NCBI RefSeq assembly: GCF_910589235.1
Contig: NC_060968.1
Coordinates: forward strand, 4,258,521 to 4,322,520
Direction of reading: 5' to 3'
Source: Vespa crabro
Lineage: Eukaryota; Arthropoda; Insecta; Hymenoptera; Vespidae
DNA: 64,000 nt
Both the position numbers and the translations under genes were made by a program. The notes below the pieces were generated by a model that made no database searches, had not been told where the DNA came from, and saw only the letters and a list, made by a program, of their open reading frames with translations. Each line of letters opens with the position of its first letter. Within the stretch, counting starts at the first letter, position 1. This document shows positions 1-11,026 of the stretch, one piece after another.

Positions 1-159
1 GAGTCATCGGAAACCTCATATAGAATGATTCTAATCGCTAATTCAAATGAAATATTTCGTTACGCGCATACATTTCCTAGAAACTTTACAAGGAAATAGA
101 GAAACTTTCTTTTTTTCTCTCCTTCCCTAGTTTCATTCCTTTTTTCTTTTGTATTCTTT

Positions 160-190
<31 letters not shown>

Positions 191-686
191 TTATTTTCCC
201 CTTCCCTCAACCCCATCTGGGAATATATCAACGAGAGTATGTTACGATAGTGGGACAGACATTACGCTTAGAGGACAGCTAAAAGTAAACTTAGGCGTGC
301 ATTTCTCGATCGATCCCCTTTCGAGTTCCAACAAACAATTCGATTCGTTAAATAATTAATAACTTTGAGATTACACTTCGAATGAAATTTTCAATCGAAG
401 TTACGTGAAATAAAAGTTTTCAGATATATTCCTTAAGTATTAAGTTGCACTTAATATATCAATTATATACTTATTAAAGTTATTAAAGTAATATAATCTA
501 TAGCTTATATATATATATATATATAAAATATATATATATAAAATATATATAAGTTTTAGATTACTTATAATATTTGATTAGACACGAAAATAGAACGTGA
601 CTTATGAGGAATTAAAATGTATCAGAAAATTGTATTTGTAATTGAAGAAATATAAGGAAAAAGAAAAAGAAAGGAAAGAAACAAAA

Positions 687-693
<7 letters not shown>

Positions 694-738
<45 letters not shown>
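694..738. repeat. (GA)n microsatellite
   Basis: Pure dinucleotide run of more than 20 units. Confidence 0.9.
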
Positions 739-741
<3 letters not shown>

Positions 742-1174
742 TCGTGTAACGGTTAGAATCTTTTGTTTGCCAAAATGGCGGCCGATAGAATTCTAATCCT
801 TCGTAGGATAGATGCATGCGCGAGAGAACATGTATGTATGTATCTATGTATATGTGATACATATATTGCGCAAGAAACACGTGCGTGTAAAGAGATAAAG
901 AGAGAGAGAGAAAGAGATAGAGAGAGAGTGAGTGAGCAAGTGAGCGAGAGAGAGGAAGAGAGATATAGAAAGCTGTAAAATCGATCGTTCGCAACGCATC
1001 TCTATGTTCAACGCGTGACCTAGCGACGCTCCTTCATGGCGGACATTCGTATTTGATCGTCCGAATCTTCAACGTCTCTATATATGCACAGAAAAAAGAT
1101 TTCACTAAACACATAATATATATATATATAAATAAATATATATATATACATATATTTATATATAAATATTTACG

Positions 1175-1231
1175 TATGTACGTATGTATGTAAGTATGTA
1201 TGTATGTATGTATGTATGTATGTATGTATGT
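1175..1231. repeat. (TATG)n tetranucleotide microsatellite
   Basis: About 14 units with minor interruptions (ACG, TAAG) on the left. Confidence 0.9.
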
Positions 1232-1416
1232 GTATTAACGTTAATAATAAAAATAATATAATAGAACGCTAACGCGATAACAAAATGGCGGATAAATTGA
1301 ATCGAAAGGACAACGTTAGTCAAAGTTTATAAATGTAAACAAAGCATTAACTAAACAAAAAATGAATATATAAATAAATAAGCAACTGGAATAAAAAAAT
1401 GTTTACCGAACTAATA

Positions 1417-1417
1417 A

Positions 1418-1455
<38 letters not shown>
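1417..1455. repeat. (TA)n microsatellite
   Basis: About 19 TA units. Confidence 0.9.
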
Positions 1456-1467
<12 letters not shown>

Positions 1468-2364
1468 AAAGAGAAAAAAAATTGATAAACATTGTGAAAC
1501 AGTGTTCGCACGTGTGTATGGATCTAAATATAGGGTGGACCGAAAAATTTCCTAGATAATTAAAAAAAAAAGTCTTAATTATTCTATTTCCAGACTTTTT
1601 AGGTTAATTAAGTTAGTAGTTTGCAGTTTTATAGATTGAAAAAGAAACAAAATAATCAGTCTACAAAAATGTATCGAGATTGAACGATCGATTTTTCTTC
1701 TTTTATATATCACTTAGAAAACATTTGTCCCATCCTATATACGTGTGAACAATATAGGCCAAATTTAAAAATATTTATTATACATTTAAAAATGATTATG
1801 CAACATTTTGAAAATATTGAAATATGTGTGTGTTGCACGTGCGCACGCACACACAGAGAAAAAGGGAGAGATTTGAAATGAACGAAATAAGCGACCTGAA
1901 CGATTCGAATTCGTAACTAAAAGAATGCGACTGCAAGTAAAAGCAGGGATGGCAGTAGTTAAGCTGTGCGAATATCGAGCGACCCGTTTCAGTTTCCCTT
2001 ATTCTTGGTAACAACTCCGCGCAGTCCTATTTACCGCTTGCTACGCTTTTTCATTCCGAACGAAAGCGAGAATGGGAAAAGGGAAGAAGAGAAAAGAAGA
2101 GAAGAGAAGAGAAGGGAAAAGAAGAAGAAAGAAGAGGTAACAGAGAAGACTTGAAAATTTCAATACCAGACAGAGATCTATACATAACATGTATGGGAAT
2201 TAAAATGATTTCATTCTTACGATCGGATGATATATAGATGTGTATATGTATATATGTATATATGTATGTAGACAAATGACAACCGGAAATGAAAAGAGAA
2301 ATCTAATTATAAGAGAACGAAAAAGAAATGATATATCGAACGTAAAAAAGAAAAAAAAAAAAAA

Positions 2365-2396
<32 letters not shown>

Positions 2397-3143
2397 TAAT
2401 CACGTCTATCACGATTCAAATGTTAAAACGAGTTGAAATTCGTCCATCGATCTTATTTAAAGTTGATAATACAAATGCATTCGTTCGAATTGAAAAGAGA
2501 GAGAAATTTTATTCCAAAATTTTATTAGTAGCCTTTATTATCCGATAAAAATACACGCGTCTGTATGTTTTTTTATTAAATAATTTTTTCTCTTTTGTTT
2601 TGTTTATTTTATTTATTTATTTATTTTTTTTTTTATTATTTTTATTATTATTATTATATATATATATATTTTTTATTATTTTATTTATTATTTTTTTTAC
2701 AACGGATAATGGAGAGAGAGAGAGAGAGAGAAAGAGAGAAAGAATGAAAATCGTTTTTACTAATTCGCCATCCGTCATATTTGTGCGTATTTAAATAATT
2801 ATTTCCATTCTCTGTGTGACAGTTAACTGTAACAATACCACTTTTGATATCCATATTGAAATGACAATTAAATTTGCATGCCACCCCTACTATTACGGGG
2901 GTAGAATTGATGAGTAATTCAAATATGTACGTAGACGACCCACATTGCGAATTTGGAAATGACGTGCGCCAAGTTATTTACGTATCGCGTTGTTCCTGTA
3001 CGACGAAGTATAACGTGCATAATATACACTAAGGAGATTAATTGACATGAATTTCAACTTTGAGATTGGTAAGCGTCAATCCAATTAAATGCAATAAGCG
3101 ACCGCTTCGTTTTAGTCTTCTAATGCAATTATCAAAGTTTCTT

Positions 3144-3175
<32 letters not shown>

Positions 3176-3228
3176 ATTTTTTTTCCTTTTTCATATTTTA
3201 AATAATAAAATATATCTTAAAAATGGAA

Positions 3229-3267
<39 letters not shown>

Positions 3268-4410
3268 AAACATCTGCATAGATTAAAATCATTCTTTAAA
3301 TTGATTATATGTACATATAAATTTATTCAGATAAGAATTTTTTTTATTAACAATATGATTGAAAATAATAAGATACAATGGAAGGATGTGACGTCATCGA
3401 TTTAGTCAAAGATAATAACAATAGATGCAATAACAAAAATTAGAAATACATTTCCACGTTTGGAATGTGAAATTCAATAAAGTTCAATGAAGAGTATTAA
3501 TCGTTGCACATACATGCATACGTGTGTATATATGTATCTGTCGAGAATTACACAGAAATGTCTATCAATTTCGTTTTCTAATAGAAAAAAAAAAAAAAAA
3601 AAAAAGAAAAAAGAAAAAAAAAGAAAAAAGGAAAGAAAGAAAGAAGAAAGAAGAAAAAGATAAATCCAGAAATACTTCAAAAGGACGTTGCCCTTATAAC
3701 TGATATCAGTTTTTCGTACACGATCGTGACGTGCGAGGAGAAACGTTTTTTCAGCCGTTTGAGTCGTTCAAGAAGGTACGTGTTTGGCCTATTATTCGTC
3801 TCCCCACGCCATTACCTAGTCGCCATACATCCGACATCGCTTGGCACGTAGGCCACCCTTAGTTTAGAATTTTGTAGACAAAATCACAGTACCGACATCT
3901 ATTGAAATATTTTTTTTGTACGGTTGGTAACTTGGAATTCACAAAGCTTTGCATTATCGACATAATTATTATCCATATATCGATAACGAAGAACTCAGAT
4001 ATAACCGACGGGAGCAAAAGAAGACAATTATCATTATCGACGCGGTTCTTGTCTAAGCTAAATTTGCCGATAAAAATGTTATCCTTATTACCGATTGAAA
4101 TCTTGTTAAAAATTAAAAAATAATAAATAGAGGGTAAAGAACGATGACCCTTGTGTATACATCGTCGAAGGGCCGATGCCCCTGCTTTTCAAGGCAAGCA
4201 ACTTTTCTGAGAGACTACATTTTTCTATAGCGCTATTTCCATCTGTGCAAATGCTATCCCTTATCTCCTTAAAGGTCAAGATTTTAATGTTAAAGACATG
4301 CATAGGATTGATATTAAGAGTATATAAAAAACGATTAAAAAAAAGAAAAAAAAAAAAAAAGAAAAGAGAAAGAAAAAAGAAAATAGAGTATATGGGGCTA
4401 AGGGACTTAC

Positions 4411-5082
4411 CATTGAAAGGCATTAAAATGAAAATAAACGAGTCCTTGTCCATAGAGAAACGAAGCGTCCTTCCAGTAATCACCTTTTAACGAATAGAAC
4501 TTTTGATACGCTGACATGGCTGTAAGAATATAAAAATTAAATTAGAAAATGTCATGTAACATTTTCAAACGTAAATCAATAAGAATGAATAAACAAACCT
4601 TTAGTATAATCTTCCAATAGCAAATGAAAATGACCTAATTTACAATAAGTCTTTGGATCAATGCTAATCCCATTGTCTTCTTCGTCGTCCTTTGACTCCT
4701 CTGAATTTAATTTAGTACTATCCGCTTTTCTGCGTTGCTTTTCAGACTGCGCTTGGACCAGCATTCTTTCTAAGTACTTAATTGCACGCACTACCAAAGC
4801 CTTTCTCTTTGTTTGCTCGGGTGCATTCAATTTAAGAAATCCAAATTGTCGACTGTGCATACACATGAAAGAAAAAATATTCTGTTATAGTTAACCGAAA
4901 GAAATAACTATGTGAGACTGATTATGTTATAAAAAAATTAGAAACAAAAAAAAAAAAAAGAAACAGAAAGGAAGTTAAAATAAAATCAAAAGAGTGACAA
5001 TATAATCAAGAATGGTTTAATCAGAACGAGTAGGAACATAGATGATTAAAAGACATGTGTGACTTGTATGCATTTATTTCAA

Positions 5083-5130
<48 letters not shown>

Positions 5131-6059
5131 CTTCATTGTTATAATATATCATTTTTAACTCATTTAAACAATATCTATATAGCAATGTTACATAAAGATT
5201 GATTAAGAGTTACCAGTATATATCTAAATTAATTTGGAATTCAATCCAATTTTCTTTTCTTTCCTAGTTTTTTTTCTGTTTTCTTTTAACTTCCCTTTTT
5301 TTTTTTTTAAATATAAATGCACTTATCATTGAAATATATATACATATATATGTATATATGTATATATATATATATAAATATACATATATATTTAGTCAAC
5401 GAATAAAATGTGACTAAAAGGATAATTTATTTAGAAACTAATATGTTTACGCGGGTATCATGGCAGATCCAATGATAAACGATCACAAAGAAATGTCAGA
5501 ATATAGTTGAACAAATCAGGTTGCTTCTCAAATGTGAGATTGATCATATCACATCATCGGCATTTGTTTATTACGAAGGAGTTTCAGAGAGGTGATGAGC
5601 AAAGCCGCGCGAAAAGAAAAATTCGAACTTGAAATGTGATGATTTTAATATATATTATGTACATACATATATATATATATACATACACGCACACACATTA
5701 TATATATATATATAACGAAATACGCAATCGTCATATATTGTATCGTTCGAAACGAAACGAAACGAAACGAAATGAAATGAAATGAAATGAAATGAAATGA
5801 AATGAAAAGTCAGGTAAGATTCTTAATCGATTTCTTTTCGTATAACGGATTTGTAACAAAGTTGAAATGTAGTACAAGGGGAAAGAAAGAAGGAGTACAG
5901 TAAGGTGAAAAGGATGTTAGTAGGTTGCTCGGTAAATAGGGAGTTCCAAACCGAAGATAGATATAACCGATTGAATTGCCCGCCCATTTTCTGTCATATG
6001 AGACACGTTAAGGTTAGATAGGTTTCCGTGATATTAGAGAGTGCGAGAGACAGAGAGAG

Positions 6060-6090
<31 letters not shown>

Positions 6091-6269
6091 GAGAAAGAGA
6101 GAAAAAAAAATTCAGATCATTGATATTAGAACGAAACGTTGACGTAAGATTAAAAATCAAATGGTTTTTCTTTTGGGATTGATCGTTAATCGTCGAATCA
6201 CCTGTCTAATTCGGATAATATCTGTAATTCTTGAGGAGTCAAGTTGATGTCGTCGGTCTCTTGAGCCAT
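4411..6269 (-). CDS. KDM6A: Lysine demethylase 6A (UTX), 5' part only; TPR-domain exons
   Basis: Three joined exons, 6269-6202, 4852-4599 and 4519-4411, give the N-terminus of UTX, the H3K27me2/3 demethylase and MLL3/4-complex (COMPASS-like) partner in the nucleus. The start is the ATG at 6269 (MAQETDDINLTPQELQ). Exon 1 ends in phase 2 and rebuilds DSRQFGFLKL, matching the SRLFGF segment of vertebrate UTX. Exon 2 holds an acidic/lysine linker and then CKLGHFHLLLEDYTK. Exon 3 continues AMSAYQKFYSLKGDYWKD and GLVYFHFNAFQW, the first TPR units. All junctions are GT/AG and in frame. Exon 3 ends TG|, so a G-initial exon (AIKAFQ-like) should follow; I found none in 1-4410. The remaining TPRs and the JmjC domain therefore probably lie left of the window. 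Family identity is secure; the 5' UTR limit is not visible. Confidence 0.9.
5085..5129. repeat. (TA)n microsatellite
   Basis: About 22 TA units inside KDM6A intron 1. Confidence 0.9.
5748..5807. repeat. Pentanucleotide array, ACGAA grading into ATGAA
   Basis: About four copies of CGAAA are followed directly by about eight copies of TGAAA in the same register. The single position that differs is the C of CpG, so the array looks like one repeat in which part carries C-to-T changes. Confidence 0.85.
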
Positions 6270-7390
6270 TTTTTTTCTTATATACACTTGGTAAATATAA
6301 ACGAAAACACCGCGGGCGCGTTAAAGGATATCGTTCGAAGACATTTTTTCTTTTTTTTCTCTTTTTTCTTTCTTTCTTTCTTTCTTCCTTTTTCCTTTCT
6401 TTTTATTTCTTTTTTTCCCCCCTTTCTTTTCTTTCTTTTTTTTTGTCTCTTTTTTTTTTCTTCCTTTTTTTTTTTTAATGGCAATCCAAGCCGAACGATC
6501 GACGTTCGTAACAACGATCTTATCGTATTGCCAATTATTTTATCAAAACGTATTTCATCCTCTATTTCTCTATCGAAGAGAACTCATTCTTCTAGTTCTT
6601 TCTCTTCCCTTTTTCTTCCTCTTTTCTTTTCTTTTCTCTTTCCTTTTCTTTTCTTTTCTTTTCTTTTATTTTCGTTTCTTTTAGAACGCGCCAAGCAGGT
6701 TACACCAGAACGACGAATCTCGCGACGTAAGACTGTCTTAACACGGGATCGCTTTTAATCCACCGAATCCCTCCGTTGCGTTAGACCGAATCCGACTATT
6801 TCCACGGCGTTCATTGGCTCCTCTATCTAAAAAAAAAAAAAATAATAAATACCTTTACAATTTCTATTATATACATTTTCATTCATTTCTTTCTCCAAAC
6901 GAATAATATATATTTTTCTTATCCTTTATTTAACGTCCATTATATTCGTTTCTTTTGCTTTTATTATTTTTTTTTCTACTAATTTTTTTTTCCTTTCTTT
7001 TTTTTTTTTTTTTGGTTCATTTTTTATTCGATCCTTCTTTTCTTTTGCTCGATAGGATGCACTTTTCGAAAGGTTAGAAAAAACGTGATACCTTTCTTTC
7101 TATCTCTTTTTTTTTTTCTTTTTTTTTTATAACGCTTTATTACAACCTATCGTAATTATAAAAAATGTAAAAAAACGTTGCCGGGGATCGAAGCTGTCGT
7201 TTGAAATTTCCCGCGCTTCTCGTCGACGGTAACATAGTCAACGTTCTAACGCAACGTTGTCCAGTTATCGTTTCCTGAAAACGAACTACGCTTTGTGGTC
7301 GCTTAAAGTCTCATTCTAGCGCTGTCACTTCGCGCGTGTGATACCAATCTATATCGATTGCAATATTATTGTCGTTCGTTCATCAACTAG
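6270..7390. promoter_or_regulatory. Intergenic promoter region between KDM6A (-) and FUNDC1 (+)
   Basis: Divergent gene starts face this interval. A CT-rich tract (6340-6480, 6595-6680) is followed by a block with several CpGs near 6690-6820 and another at 7170-7390. The second block ends with ATCAACTAG followed by GTGAGC at 7391, a good splice donor. I infer that the stretch ending at 7390 is the noncoding first exon of FUNDC1, since the FUNDC1 start exon at 8283 has an upstream acceptor (TACATTTATAG). No TATA box is evident, and transcription starts are not determined. Confidence 0.45.
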
Positions 7391-7467
7391 GTGAGCTAAA
7401 CGTGTATTAAGGGGAAAAGAGAGAAAAAAAAAATAGAAAAAAGAAAACGTAAAAAAATTCCATAAAA

Positions 7468-7500
<33 letters not shown>

Positions 7501-8124
7501 ATTTAATATTCTTTCGTTACATAATTTTGATAATATATATTGTCATACGAGTGTTATGCCAAAATTGTCTAAGAATTCGATCACGTTGGGAGCAAGAAAA
7601 TTATACAAACGGTAGATTAACTTTAATTTAATCTTTCTCTCCAATACACGGCAATAATATCTTTATTGATTTATTATTAAAAGAAATATATATATATATA
7701 TAATAATAAATAATAATATATTCGATTATTTATGCATTTTATTACCGGGAACGTGTAATATAGTTAGTCATTTTCTTTCTTTCTTTCTCTTCCTTTACAT
7801 TCGAGAGACGTAATATGTCGGTACTTAATTCTATTACTATAGATGTCGATAACTCCGTCATCGATATATATTTCTTTATTCCGTGATCGAAAGTTTATAA
7901 GGATATTTATTACTTTTTCTTTTTTTTATATTTAATTTTGATAAAAAAAAAAAATAAGTTGGAATATTATGGCAAGGTAATAATATTGAAAATGAAATAT
8001 TCTTTTGTCGTAAGAATTTTTCATTGTTTTTAAAAATCGATTTTCATACGTGAAACGTGATTCAATGAAATACATTGTCTCATATTAAATGTTATTATTC
8101 TCAAGTCTCAGAATATTATTTTAC

Positions 8125-8165
<41 letters not shown>

Positions 8166-8282
8166 CGTACTTTTTTAATTGTATTCAATATAACGACTTA
8201 AATTTACTCGTCCAATAAAAAAATTTCTTGTCTTTTTTTTCTTATAGTTTTAATATTTTGATACTACATTTATAGTGCCAAA
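7391..8282 (+). other. Probable 5' UTR intron of FUNDC1
   Basis: AT-rich sequence with an AAAT tetranucleotide tract (7468-7497) and (TA)n at about 8126-8165. It is bounded by a candidate donor at 7391 and the acceptor just before the FUNDC1 start codon. Confidence 0.45.
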
Positions 8283-9153
8283 ATGAGTCTTCCTGCTGGT
8301 AAAAGTAGTAAGGAAGGCACCAGTAAAGAAATATGCAGTTTAGACATTTCTAAGGAGACCAAAAGTTGTTTGGACAAAATTTTGGGAGACGTTGGGAAAA
8401 AGTCTGCTACTAAACAGATTATAATTGGTACAACGTCTGGATGGTAAAAAAATATATACAATGTTATTATTAATCCATATTATATAATAAATTTGTTCTT
8501 TTTTTTTTTTTGTTTCCTTATTCCATCCAGGATGACAGGTTTTCTAACTATGAAAGTTGGAAAAGTAGCAGCCTTGGCTGTTGGCGGTGGTATTATTGTC
8601 TTACAGATAGCTGCACATCAAGGATATATAAAAGTCAATTGGGATAAAATTCAAAGCAAAGCTGAGAAGTTAACGGATAAAGTAGAAGAGAAAATGACTG
8701 GGGAGGGTCCTAGATTCATAGATAAGGTGAACGTTTATTTAAGAAGATAATCAAAATGTTTATGAATGTCTTTCTTCTTTGATTGATTCTTGCTGGAAAC
8801 ATATTTTGTGTTCTTATAGGTAGGAACATGGTGGAGGACAAACTCGTATGTGGCAACAAGTTTCCTTGGTGGCTTCATTATTGGCCTTGCATCATGAATC
8901 AATAAACAACATCAAAATTTTCTATGAAGATACAAATCTTGTATATTCTAATTTCTATTAGCAATGCTGTGATTCGAAGGCATTTTTTTTTTCTTTTCTT
9001 TTCTTTTCTTTTCTTTTTTTTCATTTAAATATCATTTTTATAATAAAACTTATGAAAGTACTTCAGTATAGTTCCAGAAAGAAAAAAGAAAATTGAATCT
9101 AGAGAAAGACGAACAAATATTATTTTTTTAATTTTCATATTTCACTTTTTTTT

Positions 9154-9191
<38 letters not shown>

Positions 9192-9821
9192 CTTTTATAT
9201 ATCTTATGTCTCGAAGAATATTTGAAAGTGGACTTCTGCAATTTTTATAAAAATAAGACTACTATGTTATAATAATTTTTAATCCTTGTTAACAATGATT
9301 ATATATAACTTTGAATGATTCGCTTAAATAGAAGTCTCGGAAAAATAAAAAAGATCACATTGATAAGTAACTGTTGCAGTTAAAAAAAAAAAAAAAAAAA
9401 AAAAAAATAAAAAGAAAATTAACTTATTATAATAATATTTCACTATTTCAATAAAAGGTGTAATACAATGATCGTTTCATTTTACTATTTAGTTATAATC
9501 GTATTAATATAATTTTTTTAATTACATAGAAAATAAAATTCAGTCAATGCATTGCCAAGATACATTGAAACGTTTTAAAAAATCATGTATTAATGGAAAC
9601 ATATATGAGCAGTTTAAGAAACATATTTCTTGTTTCAGGTCGAGAGATACGTTGATAAAAAATTAGATAAAGCAGAGCAACTATTAAAAAATGGAGAATC
9701 TCGTACAAGACGTTGGTATCACTCTATAACTGGTGATTCATCTTTCAAACCCAAAGAATTCCATTTCTTCTTAGCTTCATTTACAGTAGGTCTTGCACTT
9801 GGTATTGCTACAACGAAGTAG
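8283..9821 (+). CDS. FUNDC1: FUN14 domain-containing protein (FUNDC1-like) with two alternative last exons
   Basis: Outer-mitochondrial-membrane protein of the FUN14 family; vertebrate FUNDC1 is a mitophagy receptor. Exons: 8283-8443, 8531-8726, then either 8820-8897 (isoform of 144 aa) or 9639-9821 (isoform of 179 aa). The start ATG gives MSLPAGKSSKEGTSK. The FUN14 core is clear: IIIGTTSGW (split codon TG|G across intron 1), then KVGKVAALAVGGG and LQIAAHQGYIKVNWDKI. Both last exons are entered in phase 0 after GATAAG. The first ends FLGGFIIGLAS, matching the vertebrate C-terminus. The second adds a charged helix and a different final membrane segment (FHFFLASFTVGLALGI). The N-terminal 50 residues lack the YxxL LC3-binding motif of the vertebrate protein. 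Confidence 0.9.
8820..8897 (+). CDS. FUNDC1: FUNDC1 alternative last exon A (short)
   Basis: Acceptor TGTTCTTATAG; codes for 25 residues beginning VGTWWRTNSYVATSF and ending in TGA. Polyadenylation signals AATAAA lie four bases after the stop (8901) and at 9042, so this exon can end a transcript before exon B. Confidence 0.85.
   Translation, partial: VGTWWRTNSYVATSFLGGFIIGLAS
9148..9192. repeat. Poly-T tract
   Basis: A nearly pure T run interrupted by two C residues, between the two alternative FUNDC1 last exons. Confidence 0.85.
9639..9821 (+). CDS. FUNDC1: FUNDC1 alternative last exon B (long)
   Basis: Acceptor TCTTGTTTCAG, phase 0, 60 residues then TAG. It encodes a lysine/glutamate-rich helix followed by a 16-20 residue hydrophobic segment, so the membrane topology (a terminal TM) is kept while the sequence differs from exon A. 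Confidence 0.85.
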   Translation, partial: VERYVDKKLDKAEQLLKNGESRTRRWYHSITGDSSFKPKEFHFFLASFTVGLALGIATTK

Positions 9822-10608
9822 GCAAGAAATTGCTGCACTCTGAATGTTAATAGAATATGTAATGTTAGTTTATTACCAAAAAAATTATTACAAACATAAG
9901 ATCATGAATCACAGATATGAAAAACTGTGTTCAAGTAGCAAAATATCGTAAAAATAATTGTCAAAAATATGAAACATTACATCAAAGAAACATGACGGTG
10001 TAATTACTTAGTATAACAATATCATATGTTTTTCTTTTGTATTCACATAATATACATAATTCAAAGAAATTTTTTCCTAATGTGAACTTTTACGATTTCT
10101 AATAACAAAGGTTATAATGTTAAAACTACTATTTGTATATCAATGACGAATTTTTTCACATTTTACTTTTATAAAAATAATACTACAAATATTCTTTTGT
10201 AGATATTTTGAAGACTGTATGATTGTCTTCAATAAGTATTAGAAAGTATTCAGAATGCAGCAGCATATGTATACAGTTAAATATGCAATAGATCTTGCAC
10301 AATAATGTAGTATCTTAGTATTAATTAAGAAATCTATGAAAGTTACAAAAAGAGAACAAAAAAAACCTGGAAATACAAAATATAACGACGAATTTTTTCT
10401 ATACAGATACTTAAAATATTTAAGTCTAGTAGTAATATAGAATAATAGTGTGCAAAAACTTTTTCTTTTTATCCATCTTTACTTAATTATTAGTATTATT
10501 ATATTTGAATTGTGTGTAGATTTGATAGAAAAAATATCGTCAAAAAGGAAAAAAAAAATTGATAACAGATCTGCTAAAGCATAACAAAAATATTCAATAA
10601 GTTAGTAC

Positions 10609-10642
<34 letters not shown>

Positions 10643-11026
10643 CGTACATTCAAGCTTATTATTTAATTTTCTCATATAAATACATTACAGATAGTACTTG
10701 TAATGTAATTTATGAAAAATAAAATGAGATCTGCAGTATCTTAAATTATTCAGTCATAATTAAAATCGTTATATAATATACTGCCATTTTCTAATTTACA
10801 TTAGTGATAATGGTATGTACTGTCTTATAGTTACAAATGTATCCTGATGAAGAATAATATGAGATATTCATTTTATTTAATATTATACATTATAATATGG
10901 TATTATTATTGATTTAATATCACTAGTCGATAAAAATAAAAATAAATAGGACAATATATACATTGGTACATAAAATTATAATTTGTATAAAATATTACCT
11001 TCGTTTATTCAATTTTATACAAGTTT
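9822..11026. other. Convergent 3' intergenic region, FUNDC1/INTS9
   Basis: The 3' ends of FUNDC1 (+) and INTS9 (-) face each other here. It is AT-rich with a (TA)n tract at 10609-10641 and an AATAAA at 10718 usable for FUNDC1 exon B transcripts. No coding frame seen. Confidence 0.6.

Larger units (their letters stand above)
1..4410. other. Probable KDM6A intron, microsatellite-rich
   Basis: No convincing exon on either strand. It holds (CT)n at about 165-190, (TA)n near 510-550, (GA)n 694-738, tetranucleotide TATG 1175-1231, (TA)n 1417-1455, A-rich and (AAT)n tracts near 2346-2400, (GA)n 2712-2740, (TA)n 3225-3260 and poly-A at about 3585-3605. Compositionally normal islands at 770-1080, 2880-3060, 3720-3900 and 4140-4260 show no splice-compatible frame for KDM6A. 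Because exon 3 of KDM6A reads leftwards from 4411, this is most simply its third intron, at least 4.4 kb long. Confidence 0.6.
4853..6201 (-). other. KDM6A intron 1
   Basis: Intron between the start-codon exon and the first TPR exon, with donor GTGATT and acceptor TATGCACAG. It contains a (TA)n run at about 5085-5129, a pentanucleotide array at 5748-5807 and (GA)n at about 6050-6105. No further exon recognised. Confidence 0.75.

Noticed and set aside
602..994. Leu/Ser-rich frames over (GA)n/(CT)n tracts here and at many similar sites (e.g. 39369-39560, 42429-42713, 45883-46143)
   Set aside because: They translate dinucleotide repeats into alternating Ser-Leu or Arg-Glu; no domain, splice logic or conserved composition.
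4106..4483. Minus-strand frame continuing past KDM6A exon 3
   Set aside because: Only 4411-4483 matches UTX; beyond the donor at 4410 the frame is intron (poly-Phe from an A-rich tract).
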